The position numbers were made by a program, and so were the translations under genes. A stretch of DNA of 24,887 bases from an uncultured Bacteroidales bacterium (GTDB taxonomy: Bacteria > Bacteroidota > Bacteroidia > Bacteroidales > UBA932), in assembly GCA_934725285.1 (NCBI GenBank), contig CAKVBK010000018.1:1-24887 (forward strand). Reading direction: 5' to 3'. Positions 9,401-16,811 of this stretch are shown here, one piece after another. The first letter of the stretch is position 1, and each line of letters opens with the position of its first letter. The notes under the pieces are model-generated. The model was not told where the DNA came from. It worked only from the letters and a program-made list of their open reading frames with translations, and ran no database searches.

Positions 9401-11963
9401 CATCCCTTGCGTCGAGGCTGTCGCGACCGTGTTCGACAAGAGTTCCGAAGTGATCTCGGCCAACGATTGGGCCAATGTCCGTCTGGCTTGGGCCGGAGCG
9501 GAGGATGTCTTCATCTCCTGCTCCACTGGAGGAGTGCGCGGCCGGATGTCTTATGATGACGAGATGCTCGTCGGAGCGTCGCGTCGGAATGTCCGGATCC
9601 GCGGATTGGGCAGGAGTAATGCTGCCGCGAGAGTGAATTCCCTGGCGGACAGTGCGGAAGGTTTCGTCCTTGAGGAGGATGCGGTTCCGTCGATGATGAT
9701 GGCGAAAAGAGAGTCTGTGGATGATGTGGACGTCCTGGATGTGCCGGTACGGTCTGATTTTTCATCGACTTTGGCCTTCGAGCCGTTCCTGAGGTCCGAT
9801 GCCGACGGGAATATATTCATGAAATTCAGAACTTCCGACAAACTTTCGACTTTTGCCGTGCAGGTCTGGGCACACACGCAGGAGATGCTCAACGCTTGTG
9901 TCCGAAAAGAAATGGTTGTGACGGTACCTGTCAAGGTTTCGGTGGCGGAGCCGAAGTATCTTTATAAAGGTGACAGGTTCGTGCTCCACGCCACAGTGTC
10001 GAACGGCTCCGATAAGGATGTCTCGGGAGTGGCAGCTCTGCAGGCATATTCGTCAAAAGATTATGAAGGGGAGAAACCGTTCGCTTCGTCATCGAAGAAA
10101 GTGACGGTTCCGGCTGGAGGAACAGTGGAAGTTGCGTTCGATGTCAATCCTAAGGAATATGATGAGCTTGGGTTGAAGGTAGTTTTTGCCGATAATGCCA
10201 AGACGTTCTCTGACGGTGTATTTGTCAGTTTGCCGGTCTACGAGGCCAAGCAGACTTTGACTGAGTCCCATTCGGCCGTCCTTCTTGCCGGGGCTGACAA
10301 GGCGGCGCTGATCAAACGACTGGAGTCTGAGTTTACGGGCACGACTTCCAAAGGTGCTGAGGTTAAGGAAATTGACATTCGTCAGATGATTTTGGATGCG
10401 GTTCCGTCCAAGGTCGAGCCTGATGGCAAGGATGTCCTGTCACTCACCGAGGCGTTGTACGTCCGCAAGGTCGCCGCCTCTCTTGGCTCTGAAGTTAAGA
10501 CTGAGATGCCGGAAGAGGTTCTTGTGGAGAAGATCAAGGCCTGCCTGAACGCTGGCGGTGGCTTCGGATGGTTTGAGGGAATGCGCCCGTCTCCGGTTGT
10601 GACGGCGGTTGTGCTGGAAAGACTTGCTAAGATGCGGGGTGTCGGTCTTGATTATGGCGAACTGGATTTGACGGAGTCCGTCAAGTGGTTGGATCATAAT
10701 CAGTTCTTGCGTGGTGCCGCGACTCCTCGCTGGTGCGGTTGGCTGTCGATGGAGCAATATGCCTACATCCGTTCGCTGTACTCGTCCGTGCCGTTCGATG
10801 TCTCTTTGCAGACGAAGAATGACAAGTCTGAATATGCCCGTAATTTCAAGGAGTTCAAGAAGTCAGTGAAGGAGTATCTTGTTCCTTCCGCCAAGGATGG
10901 CCGTGGACTGAACGGACAGATTCTTGCCAAGGCGCGCAGGATTAAGACATTGGCTAATCTTGTCGCCTGTGATGACGGTTTGGCTTTGGCTTCCGCTTGG
11001 GGGTTGAGGTTCTCCGCCGGGCCAAGGATGGACCAGTCAATCGCCGCGGATGTCCGGTCTCTTCTTGAATATGCCGTGAAGCATCCTGACGGAGGTTGGT
11101 ACTATCCTAACGCCGTGATGCCGTTCAGAGGACTTCTTGAGAGCGAGGCTTATGCCCACGCAATGCTTTGCGACCTGCTGTCTAGTGAATATGTCGGTTC
11201 TGCCGCCCTTCGACGGGCTCAGGGACCGGCGGGCTCTTCTTCGGTCACTGAGCCTGTCGAAGCGACCTCCACAACTGAGGAGACCTCCGCAACCAAAGTG
11301 ACCGCAAAACAAATCGCCGACGGCATCCGTCTCTGGCTCATGCTCCAGAAAGAAACTCAGAAGTGGGACGAGGATCCCGCATTCGTGGATGCCCTCCAGT
11401 CTGTTCTGACCGGTCCGTCCGACATTCTTGCCACAAAGGTCGTGAGCCTCACTAAGACATATTCGACACCTTTCTCCAAAGTCAAGGCGGCGGGCAACGG
11501 CTTCTCCATCGAACGACATTTCTATAAAGAGGTAAGAGGAGAGGACGGAAAGGCTGGCCGTTTGGAGATATTCCCTGGAATGAAGGTCAGCGTCGGCGAC
11601 AAGATCACCGCCGAGTATCAGATCTGGAGTCAGGAGAACCGCAGTTTCGTGAAACTGACCGCACCTCGCGAGGCCGCCTTCCGTCCTGTCAACCAACTTT
11701 CAGGGGCCTATGGTTGGTGGCTCCGTCCTCTTGCCGTGAACGGAATCTGGTCAGTGACCCCTCAAGGCTACAGGGATGTCAAGTCGGACCGCACTGAGTA
11801 CTGGTTTGATGTCTATCCTGAGGACAAGACAACGGTGTCCGAAGAATTCTATGTCACTCAGGAAGGCATATTCACCGTTCCTGTCTTGACGATAGAATCT
11901 CTTTACGCACCTCATTACAGGGCTAACGGCGCGTTTCCCGGTGAGTTAAAGACTGTGGAATAA
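6429..11963 (+). CDS. Exported alpha-2-macroglobulin-like protein lacking the thioester
   Basis: A 1,844-residue protein with a Sec signal peptide (hydrophobic LITSTLVAIFCLAAMTTAA, no lipobox Cys). The MG2-type domain lies near residues 535-650 (FTDKSAYNPGEKVEFKAVIY, then FILPTYDLAF). The A2M core domain is near 1115-1200 (FEPFLRSDADGNIFMKF, then AVQVWAHT). A helical thioester-like region includes GGFGWFEGMRPSP (about 1376). A C-terminal macroglobulin domain starts near 1740 (KLTAPREAAFRPV). The thioester motif CxEQ is absent; the equivalent stretch reads DVLSLTEAL, so covalent protease trapping is unlikely. Two linkers (about residues 270-300 and 1590-1625) hold palindromic repeat elements. 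Start: ATG at 6429; the GTG one codon earlier adds only one residue. It follows folC and precedes GH20 by 39 bp. Function beyond family resemblance is unknown. Confidence 0.88.
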   Translation: MKNMLITSTLVAIFCLAAMTTAAFVGKDKGQNHAKDGLVLTDLWKRYTAADKADRPKEMMAVLDTIVSKAKAERLHYDFYAAASQKVVVAGNRDWRQRDEYGAWLDKEVDEYAEPIVTFHHNLSKESPASLTDFVIVNKARLQAARNEAFYSDGLDDLWTGMVKDDYEYTLWVLAVIKRSEKAMSLLNEYVGDSYPKAAYLEYRRMADKDYKYNDKGRAEKIAAARSFAEKYAGSAMSLYGKAIVLRGRFDSLSRSVETSAAFRQLHGSAVSVAEPVEATEPGSPTMVRPNSPTIEASYKTLYNACSQAEKERLSYSKGIDKKIAGKVNDFKLLMESLDRKEIGISFDKTVVVLALRNLSKADVEFVMDAKNAKPLIRKTVNNPNKSFYVQDTVKVELPRCDDGDYIFTARNGKVISKAKWTKSTLSIAVRKDAEKMRFFVADYMTGEPVEKVDLELFRSGKTIARANDVVLCKDGFTPMPDAVVDSLKDGAASYLTASYRDQDGFLHKTEEHYIYGDTVYSSDHDGDSGTFCEIFTDKSAYNPGEKVEFKAVIYKGDMSRSLHTFEEGAKVKAELVNAEGNVVGSKELTTNEYGSVAGSFDIPSGGRNGSFYVKIVSGDVNASKGIIVDEFILPTYDLAFDKTDRLFIAGDTVEVTGKVSSFSGHPLSAASVSYSVGRRGKTCASGKLLLDADGSFKIRFGTDSEDDLGFFGVTVKVTDATGETKEFSRVVSALKHFSLAIDVTNASKGDINPSDDAWLGTPFMISGEKAVVSFGVKDLRGNVVKSPVEVKYSLSDDSGKRLASGKTVSGKTEELTLPAAGMYILKVNAEIVREDGRKVMAKTKLMLLRIDDSATVLDAKVKNIFKLVGGCSDGILNTGEDIKVQFGVGEGPVWAVVELFGDKRQLLEHKMIHLDGNAGEPGSLTEIVYNYKEEYPDAVRLVVFYFRDGRRCLFNQGFRRERKTLDLPLAFTSFTDKALPGTEYSLTLKTIPCVEAVATVFDKSSEVISANDWANVRLAWAGAEDVFISCSTGGVRGRMSYDDEMLVGASRRNVRIRGLGRSNAAARVNSLADSAEGFVLEEDAVPSMMMAKRESVDDVDVLDVPVRSDFSSTLAFEPFLRSDADGNIFMKFRTSDKLSTFAVQVWAHTQEMLNACVRKEMVVTVPVKVSVAEPKYLYKGDRFVLHATVSNGSDKDVSGVAALQAYSSKDYEGEKPFASSSKKVTVPAGGTVEVAFDVNPKEYDELGLKVVFADNAKTFSDGVFVSLPVYEAKQTLTESHSAVLLAGADKAALIKRLESEFTGTTSKGAEVKEIDIRQMILDAVPSKVEPDGKDVLSLTEALYVRKVAASLGSEVKTEMPEEVLVEKIKACLNAGGGFGWFEGMRPSPVVTAVVLERLAKMRGVGLDYGELDLTESVKWLDHNQFLRGAATPRWCGWLSMEQYAYIRSLYSSVPFDVSLQTKNDKSEYARNFKEFKKSVKEYLVPSAKDGRGLNGQILAKARRIKTLANLVACDDGLALASAWGLRFSAGPRMDQSIAADVRSLLEYAVKHPDGGWYYPNAVMPFRGLLESEAYAHAMLCDLLSSEYVGSAALRRAQGPAGSSSVTEPVEATSTTEETSATKVTAKQIADGIRLWLMLQKETQKWDEDPAFVDALQSVLTGPSDILATKVVSLTKTYSTPFSKVKAAGNGFSIERHFYKEVRGEDGKAGRLEIFPGMKVSVGDKITAEYQIWSQENRSFVKLTAPREAAFRPVNQLSGAYGWWLRPLAVNGIWSVTPQGYRDVKSDRTEYWFDVYPEDKTTVSEEFYVTQEGIFTVPVLTIESLYAPHYRANGAFPGELKTVE
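7242..7270 (+). repeat. Palindromic repeat element inside the coding sequence, copy 1
   Basis: Perfect 9-bp arms TCGGTGGCT (7242-7250) and AGCCACCGA (7262-7270) flank the 11-nt core GAGCCTGTCGA. The core recurs twice near 11.2 kb in the same gene. It is read in frame as AEPVEAT. I recognise the core CTGAGCCTGTCGAAG as a short palindromic repeat found in many bacterial genomes; that is recollection, not a search. Confidence 0.75.
7277..7312 (+). repeat. Short direct repeat, 24-bp period
   Basis: CTCACCAACCAT occurs at 7277-7288 and again at 7301-7312, directly after palindromic copy 1. The 24-bp period is exactly eight codons, giving GSPTMVRP followed by NSPTIEAS in the protein. It looks like a local duplication in a disordered linker. 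Confidence 0.7.
11206..11224 (-). repeat. Palindromic repeat element, copy 2 (inverted)
   Basis: CCCT (11206-11209) and AGGG (11221-11224) flank TCGACGGGCTC, the reverse complement of the copy 1 core with one substitution. It is read as ALRRAQG in the host protein. It lies 18 bp from copy 3 in the opposite orientation, so the pair could form one larger stem. Confidence 0.65.
11243..11267 (+). repeat. Palindromic repeat element, copy 3
   Basis: GGTCACT (11243-11249) and AGCGACC (11261-11267) pair with one mismatch around GAGCCTGTCGA, identical to the copy 1 core. It is read as VTEPVEAT, the same reading frame as copy 1. The surrounding linker is rich in Ser, Thr and Glu, as expected for tolerated insertions between domains. 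Confidence 0.7.
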
Positions 11964-12002
11964 TTGTTGACGGGAGATAGCACTCCATAATGTTTGAATG
12001 AA

Positions 12003-14039
12003 ATGAAAGTTCATAAGAAGAAATCTTTGTTATTGTTTGGTTGCATGGTCCTTTTGGCCATTGGCTGTTCGGAAAGGGCTGCTTCCACTCCGGAATTGCT
12101 CCCTCTCCCACAAGAAGTGGTGTGGTCAAAGGGCTCATTCCATAAATCTGAGGTGAGTTTGTCGGGGAACTCTTCCGTGGTCGGAATTGTGCGGGAGTGG
12201 CTTGACGCAACCGAAATCATGTGCTCTGACAGAGCTTCCGGAAAGGTGGACGTGCTTTTGGTTGACCGTGTGGACCGAGCTGTCGTCAATCAGGATGAGG
12301 CATACACCATAGCCGTTTCTCCTGATGCCATCCGTATAGAGGCTGTCACTGACAAAGGCGTGTACTGGGCGGTTCAGACATTGCGACAATTGGCGGATGT
12401 CTCAGGACATGGCGTAAGGGTCCCTTGCTGTGAGATCACAGATTGGCCGGCCTTCAGAATCCGAGGCTTTATGCACGACACTGGACGCTCGTACATAAGT
12501 CTGGAGGAAATCAAGCGCGAGATTGATATGCTCACACGCTATAAGATCAATACTTTTCATTGGCATCTGACCGAAAATCAGGCTTGGAGGCTTGAAAGCA
12601 AGATTTATCCGCAGCTCAACTCACCGGAGAATATGACACGCTACCCGGGAGGTTGCTACACTCAGGAACAAGTCCGTGACTTTCTGGATTTCTGCCACCG
12701 TCATAATGTTCTCGTGATTCCGGAAATAGACATGCCAGGGCACAGCGCGGCGTTTACCCGAACTTTCGGATGCGATATGCAAAGCCGGAAAGGAAAAGGA
12801 ATCCTCAAGGAACTGCTTGCCGAGGCGTGTGATCTGTTCGCTGATGAGCCCTACTTCCATATAGGCACTGATGAGGTACATTTCACGGACCCCGATTTCG
12901 TCCCGGAGATGGTCGCTTTGGTGCGCTCGAAGGGTAAGAAAGCCGTCTCTTGGAGTCCTGGCTGTGAATATGCGCCCGGAGAGATCGATGTGGCTCAGCT
13001 TTGGAGTTACATGGGCAAGGCCAAGCCAGGGATTCCGTCCATAGACAGCAAGTTCCGCTATGCGAATCATTTTGACCTGTTCGGAGACATCGTGGCTGTC
13101 TATAACAGCCGGATCTGCAATGTTGAATATGGCAGCGAGGATGCCTTGGGCACCATCATGGCCGTGTGGAATGACCATAAACTGCCTGATGAGCATAATG
13201 TGCTGTTACAGAACGCTTTCTATCCGTACATGCTGGCCATCGCCGAACGTTCGTGGTCAGGCGGTGGCAGTGAGTACTTTGACGGTGACGGAGTCATCCT
13301 TCCTGATGAATCAAACCCTGTCTTTAAGCGATTCGCTGATTTCGAACGCCGTATGCTTTGGCATAAGGACAACGTCCTTACGGGTGAACCTTTCCCTTAT
13401 GTGAGGCAGACCAACGTTCATTGGGCGGTGACTGACGCGTTCCCTAATGAGGGGGATCTTTCCCGTTCTTTCCCACCGGAGGAAGGAATCGCTGAGAAAT
13501 ACACTGTCGGTGGCAAGGATTATTTCACGCATCGTGTCACAGGGGCGGGAATATACCTGCGTCACTTCTGGAGCCTATGGTATCCCTTCCCGGCTTTGTT
13601 CAAGGATCCTGTCGAGAACAGCACGGCTTATGCTTACACATGGGTGTATTCACCAATGACTCAGGATGTTGGTATGTTGGTGGAGTTTCAGAACTATAGC
13701 CGTTCTGTAAACGATGTCCCCCCACCAGAGGGGCATTGGGACTATCGTGGAAGCCGGATCTGGCTGAATGATCGTGAATTGTTTCCACCGGTATGGACGA
13801 ACTCACCGGATGTGAGAAGCCCTGAGATTGACCAAGGCAATGAGAATTGTACCGCCCGCCCGCCGCTTCCTGTCCATCTTGACAAAGGTTGGAACAAGGT
13901 TTTCATGAAATTGCCGGTCGGAAAGTTCACGACCCCGGAGGTTTGGCTGGTCAAGTGGGCGTTCACGGCGGTGTTTGTCACACCGGACGGAAGCCGTGCG
14001 GTGGACGGCCTTGTTTATTCCCCGGATAAATCAAAGTGA
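12003..14039 (+). CDS. GH20 beta-N-acetylhexosaminidase, lipoprotein
   Basis: Removes terminal GlcNAc or GalNAc from glycans by substrate-assisted catalysis. At 678 residues it carries a lipoprotein signal with lipobox LAIGC (Cys22), so it is membrane-anchored in the periplasm or outer membrane. A GH20b-type N-terminal domain (about 30-140) precedes the barrel, which shows RGFMHDTGRSY, NTFHWHLTENQ, IDMPGHSAAF and the catalytic pair in FHIGTDEVHF (Asp290-Glu291). After the barrel (about 440) come some 240 extra residues ending in a likely beta-sandwich (GSRIWLNDRELFPPVW, GWNKVFMKLPVG). Start: ATG at 12003, giving a clean lipoprotein signal; the open frame also reaches a TTG at 11994. The sialidase starts 10 bp downstream, so the two are almost surely one transcript. 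Confidence 0.95.
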   Translation: MKVHKKKSLLLFGCMVLLAIGCSERAASTPELLPLPQEVVWSKGSFHKSEVSLSGNSSVVGIVREWLDATEIMCSDRASGKVDVLLVDRVDRAVVNQDEAYTIAVSPDAIRIEAVTDKGVYWAVQTLRQLADVSGHGVRVPCCEITDWPAFRIRGFMHDTGRSYISLEEIKREIDMLTRYKINTFHWHLTENQAWRLESKIYPQLNSPENMTRYPGGCYTQEQVRDFLDFCHRHNVLVIPEIDMPGHSAAFTRTFGCDMQSRKGKGILKELLAEACDLFADEPYFHIGTDEVHFTDPDFVPEMVALVRSKGKKAVSWSPGCEYAPGEIDVAQLWSYMGKAKPGIPSIDSKFRYANHFDLFGDIVAVYNSRICNVEYGSEDALGTIMAVWNDHKLPDEHNVLLQNAFYPYMLAIAERSWSGGGSEYFDGDGVILPDESNPVFKRFADFERRMLWHKDNVLTGEPFPYVRQTNVHWAVTDAFPNEGDLSRSFPPEEGIAEKYTVGGKDYFTHRVTGAGIYLRHFWSLWYPFPALFKDPVENSTAYAYTWVYSPMTQDVGMLVEFQNYSRSVNDVPPPEGHWDYRGSRIWLNDRELFPPVWTNSPDVRSPEIDQGNENCTARPPLPVHLDKGWNKVFMKLPVGKFTTPEVWLVKWAFTAVFVTPDGSRAVDGLVYSPDKSK

Positions 14040-14049
14040 CGCTTGTCTT

Positions 14050-15669
14050 ATGATGAAAAGATTATTGTGGCTCACCGCCTTGTCATTGCTGTCGATGACG
14101 TTGTCCGCCTCGGATTCGTTGAGAGTCCATAACCCTAATGTGCCCATTCTGTTGGATCGCTTTGATAATGTCTTGTTCAAGATCCGTGTGCCTGACGCCA
14201 AGCCGGGAGATGTCCTTGAATCCGTTACTGTGGAGTTTGACGTCGCAACAGATTTGAAATCAATCGCCGAACTGCGTCTTTTCTATTCGGGAACGGAATC
14301 CGCGCGGAGCCAAGGACTGCGTTTCAGCCCGGTGGAATATATTTCCGCCCATAATGTGTGGAACACACGTTCCGCCAACCCATCATATTCAACGCTTCAG
14401 GAACAGACATCGAAGATAGGCCGCAAGGTGGATCTTCATTCCCGTCAGCCGATGGTCGAGGGGATCAACTACTATTGGGTCAGTGTCATGATGGAACCGG
14501 ACGCATCCCTTTTGACTGAGTTGGGCGCTCGTGTGACCGGGATTGTGATAAACGGGAATATGGTCCCGTTTGCATGTGACACGTGTGATGTCATCCGCAG
14601 GGTTGGCTATGGTGTCCGCCACGCAGGCGATGACCATTCGATGGCATACCGCATTCCAGGACTGGTCACGACCAACTCCGGAACTTTGATCGGTGTCTAC
14701 GATGTGCGTTGGAACAGCAGTGTTGACCTTCAGGAGCGCGTTGACATCGGGGTGAGCCGCAGCACGGACAAAGGTCAGACTTGGGAGCCGATGCGCTTGG
14801 CGATGTCGTTCGCGGATGCGGGAGGACTGCCGTCAGGTCAGAACGGAGTCGGTGATCCGGCGGTGCTTGTGGACGAACGCACCGGAACTGTCTGGGTGGT
14901 CGCTGTCTGGACCCATGGCATGGGTAATGGCAGGGCATGGACGAATTCGATGCCCGGAATGGATCCGGGGGAGACTCCTCAGTTGATGCTCGTCCGCAGC
15001 GATGACGACGGACGCTCTTGGAGCAAGCCGATAAACATCACGCGGCAGGTTAAGAATCCGTCCTGGTGCTTCCTTCTGCAAGGCCCCGGCCGGGGAATCA
15101 CTATGCGCGACGGCACATTGGTGTTTGCTGTCCAGTTCATTGACAAGGACAGAATGCCGCACGCGGGCATAATGTACAGCAAGGACCACGGCGAGACATG
15201 GCATATTCATAATCCGGCCCGCTCCAACACGACGGAGGCGCAGGTGGCTGAAGTCGAGCCTGGGGTGCTGATGCTGAATATGCGGGACAACCGTGGCGGG
15301 TCGCGCGCGGTGATGACAACACGTGATTTGGGACAGACATGGACCGAGCACGTGTCACACAGGACTTCTCTTCGTGAGCCGGTTTGTATGGCCAGTCTGA
15401 TCGCGGTTCCAGCCAGGAAGAACGTATTGGGGAAGGACATCCTTCTGTTCTCCAACCCGGACACGATTGATGGTCGTCACGACATCACGATAAAGGCCAG
15501 TTTGGACGGTGGTGCGACATGGCCTTATAAATTACTGCTCGATGAAGGTGACAGCTGGGGCTATTCGTGCCTGACAATGATTGATTCCCAGACTGTTGAC
15601 ATTTTGTATGAGTCAAGCGCGGCCCATATTGCCTTCCAGGCTGTGAGGTTGGAGGATATTGTCAAGTGA
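14050..15669 (+). CDS. nanH: Exo-alpha-sialidase, GH33
   Basis: Cleaves terminal sialic acid from host glycoconjugates; 539 residues with a Sec signal peptide (MKRLLWLTALSLLSMTLSAS), so exported. An N-terminal beta-sandwich resembling the sialidase BNR-associated domain spans about 22-175. The catalytic propeller has the arginine motif YRIPGL (Arg201) and five Asp boxes: STDKGQTW, SDDDGRSW, SKDHGETW, TRDLGQTW and SLDGGATW. Further conserved arginines lie in MRDGTLVFAVQ and NMRDNRGGSR, and GYS and ILYE motifs close the domain. Start ATG ATG at 14050; the frame extends back to a TTG at 13975 overlapping the GH20 gene, which would bury the signal peptide. Paired with GH20, it would expose and then remove the next sugars of mucin-type glycans. 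No sialic acid transporter or catabolic gene is in view. Confidence 0.95.
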   Translation: MMKRLLWLTALSLLSMTLSASDSLRVHNPNVPILLDRFDNVLFKIRVPDAKPGDVLESVTVEFDVATDLKSIAELRLFYSGTESARSQGLRFSPVEYISAHNVWNTRSANPSYSTLQEQTSKIGRKVDLHSRQPMVEGINYYWVSVMMEPDASLLTELGARVTGIVINGNMVPFACDTCDVIRRVGYGVRHAGDDHSMAYRIPGLVTTNSGTLIGVYDVRWNSSVDLQERVDIGVSRSTDKGQTWEPMRLAMSFADAGGLPSGQNGVGDPAVLVDERTGTVWVVAVWTHGMGNGRAWTNSMPGMDPGETPQLMLVRSDDDGRSWSKPINITRQVKNPSWCFLLQGPGRGITMRDGTLVFAVQFIDKDRMPHAGIMYSKDHGETWHIHNPARSNTTEAQVAEVEPGVLMLNMRDNRGGSRAVMTTRDLGQTWTEHVSHRTSLREPVCMASLIAVPARKNVLGKDILLFSNPDTIDGRHDITIKASLDGGATWPYKLLLDEGDSWGYSCLTMIDSQTVDILYESSAAHIAFQAVRLEDIVK

Positions 15670-15719
15670 GGCTTAAAATCATTAAAAACGATAAAACTTC
15701 AAAAAAAATGTTAAAAAAG

Positions 15720-15750
15720 TTTGCGGTAATCAAAAAAAGTAGTACCTTTG
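15720..15750 (+). promoter_or_regulatory. Promoter of tRNA-Val
   Basis: TTTG (15720-15723), 19 bp, then TACCTTTG (15743-15750) match both Bacteroidota promoter elements exactly. Transcription would begin near 15757, about 29 nt before the mature tRNA. This is the best promoter in the window. Confidence 0.85.
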
Positions 15751-15785
15751 CATCACCCGAACGATGAACGACGGGACAACGATTC

Positions 15786-15860
15786 GGGAGCTTAGCTCAG
15801 TTGGTTCAGAGCGTCTGCCTTACAAGCAGAGGGTCGGGGGTTCGACTCCCTCAGCTCCCA
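15786..15860 (+). tRNA. tRNA-Val (anticodon TAC)
   Basis: A complete 75-nt cloverleaf. The acceptor GGGAGCT (15786-15792) pairs with AGCTCCC (15853-15859) and is followed by discriminator A. The D-stem is GCTC/GAGC. The anticodon stem TCTGC/GCAGA holds loop CTTACAA, giving anticodon TAC, which reads GTA and probably other Val codons. The T-arm is GGGGG-TTCGACT-CCCTC with one G-T pair. The 3' CCA is not encoded, since CAAA follows. It stands alone between its own promoter and terminator. Confidence 0.97.
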
Positions 15861-15861
15861 C

Positions 15862-15897
15862 AAAAGACTTCTTCAGAAATCCTGAAGAAGTCTTTTT
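15862..15897 (+). terminator. Intrinsic terminator after tRNA-Val
   Basis: GACTTCTTCAG (15866-15876) and CTGAAGAAGTC (15882-15892) form a perfect 11-bp stem with the 5-nt loop AAATC. The stem is preceded by AAAA and followed by TTTTT, so it can extend by A-T pairs and could work in both directions. It begins 1 nt after the tRNA. Confidence 0.88.
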
Positions 15898-15930
15898 CTA
15901 TAAGTAGCCCACGTGTTGTGTTGGGGTATC

Positions 15931-15944
15931 TTTCGAAATCGAAA
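15931..15944. repeat. Perfect inverted repeat upstream of the M48 peptidase promoter
   Basis: TTTCGA and TCGAAA are separated by AA, centred about 20 bp upstream of the -33 element at 15957-15959. The position would suit an activator or repressor site, but no known binding site is recognised and the arms are AT-rich, so chance is possible. Confidence 0.35.
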
Positions 15945-15956
15945 ACCTACAAATGA

Positions 15957-15987
15957 TTGTAAGGATTTCGCCAAATAGCTATATTTG
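15957..15987 (+). promoter_or_regulatory. Promoter of the M48 peptidase gene
   Basis: TTG (15957-15959), 20 bp, then TATATTTG (15980-15987), an exact match to TAnnTTTG. Transcription would start near 15994, leaving a leader of about 17 nt before the ATG at 16011. Confidence 0.75.
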
Positions 15988-16010
15988 CATATTCATAAAA
16001 TTCTATAGCC

Positions 16011-16811
16011 ATGCGTAAGATTGTTTTTCTGTTGACAGCCGCGATGCTTTGCGTCTCTTGTTCCGAACAGTTCAATGCCGCTTATCTCCTTTCTGGGGGC
16101 GCGAAGGTGGCGCAGGCCGCCACCCTGTCCGACGCGCAGATTCAGTCTTATGTCAGCCAGTATGTGCAGAAGCTTGACACGGAGAATGCTGTTCTTCCGG
16201 AGAGCAGTCCATACGTCAAGAGGGTCAGGAAGATGACTTCTGGCATCACATCGGTGAATGGAATCCCGCTTAATTTCAAAGTTTACAAGACAAACGAAGT
16301 GAACGCTTTTGCTTGCGCGGACGGAAGCGTAAGGATATATTCAGGACTTTTGGACGCGATGACTGATGATGAGGCTCTTGGTGTCGTTGGCCACGAGATC
16401 GGCCACGTTGCCCTCAAGCATTCAAAGATGCAGTTCAAGCAGGCTCTTCTCACTTCTGCTCTCAGGGATGCCGTTGTGTCCACGGGTGGGACTGTCGCTG
16501 TTCTGACCGCATCACAGTTGGGTGATCTTGGCGAGGCATTGATGAGCGCGAGTTTCTCAAGAAAGCAGGAAACCGCGGCTGACGACTACGGCTATGACTT
16601 TCTGAAAAGCGCCGGCAAGAATCCTTGGGCTATGGCTATGGCTTTCGAGGAACTTCAGAGACTTTCCAGCGGTGGCACGGCTTCAGGCACCCAGGCCGCT
16701 TCCGGATCTTCTGTAGGGCAGCTGTTCTCGACCCATCCGGCCACTGCGGACAGAATCTCAAGGATGTCAGACAGAGCCACCAAGGACGGCTACAAGAGAC
16801 CTTCCAAGTGA
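16011..16811 (+). CDS. M48-family zinc metallopeptidase, lipoprotein
   Basis: A 266-residue envelope protease resembling the LoiP/BepA-type M48 peptidases that handle misfolded or outer-membrane proteins. It has a lipoprotein signal with lipobox CVSC (Cys17). The zinc motif is GHEIGHVALKH (His128, Glu129, His132) and the third ligand region is ETAADDYG (Glu187). FSTHPATADRISRM near the C-terminus is typical of the family. No TPR repeats follow, so it is the short form. It has its own promoter. Its stop codon directly touches the stop of pbpC on the other strand. The specific substrate cannot be told. Confidence 0.93.
   Translation: MRKIVFLLTAAMLCVSCSEQFNAAYLLSGGAKVAQAATLSDAQIQSYVSQYVQKLDTENAVLPESSPYVKRVRKMTSGITSVNGIPLNFKVYKTNEVNAFACADGSVRIYSGLLDAMTDDEALGVVGHEIGHVALKHSKMQFKQALLTSALRDAVVSTGGTVAVLTASQLGDLGEALMSASFSRKQETAADDYGYDFLKSAGKNPWAMAMAFEELQRLSSGGTASGTQAASGSSVGQLFSTHPATADRISRMSDRATKDGYKRPSK

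Noticed and set aside
11994..12002. Earlier start for the GH20 gene
   Set aside because: The codon is TTG, and the ATG three codons later gives a normal lipoprotein signal.
11964..12002. Promoter before the GH20 gene (TAATGTTTG at about 11988)
   Set aside because: The -7-like word has one extra base and the nearest TTG is at the wrong spacing; support is insufficient.
13975..14049. 25-codon N-terminal extension of the sialidase overlapping the GH20 gene
   Set aside because: The opening codon is TTG and the extension would place the signal peptide internally; ATG at 14050 is far better.
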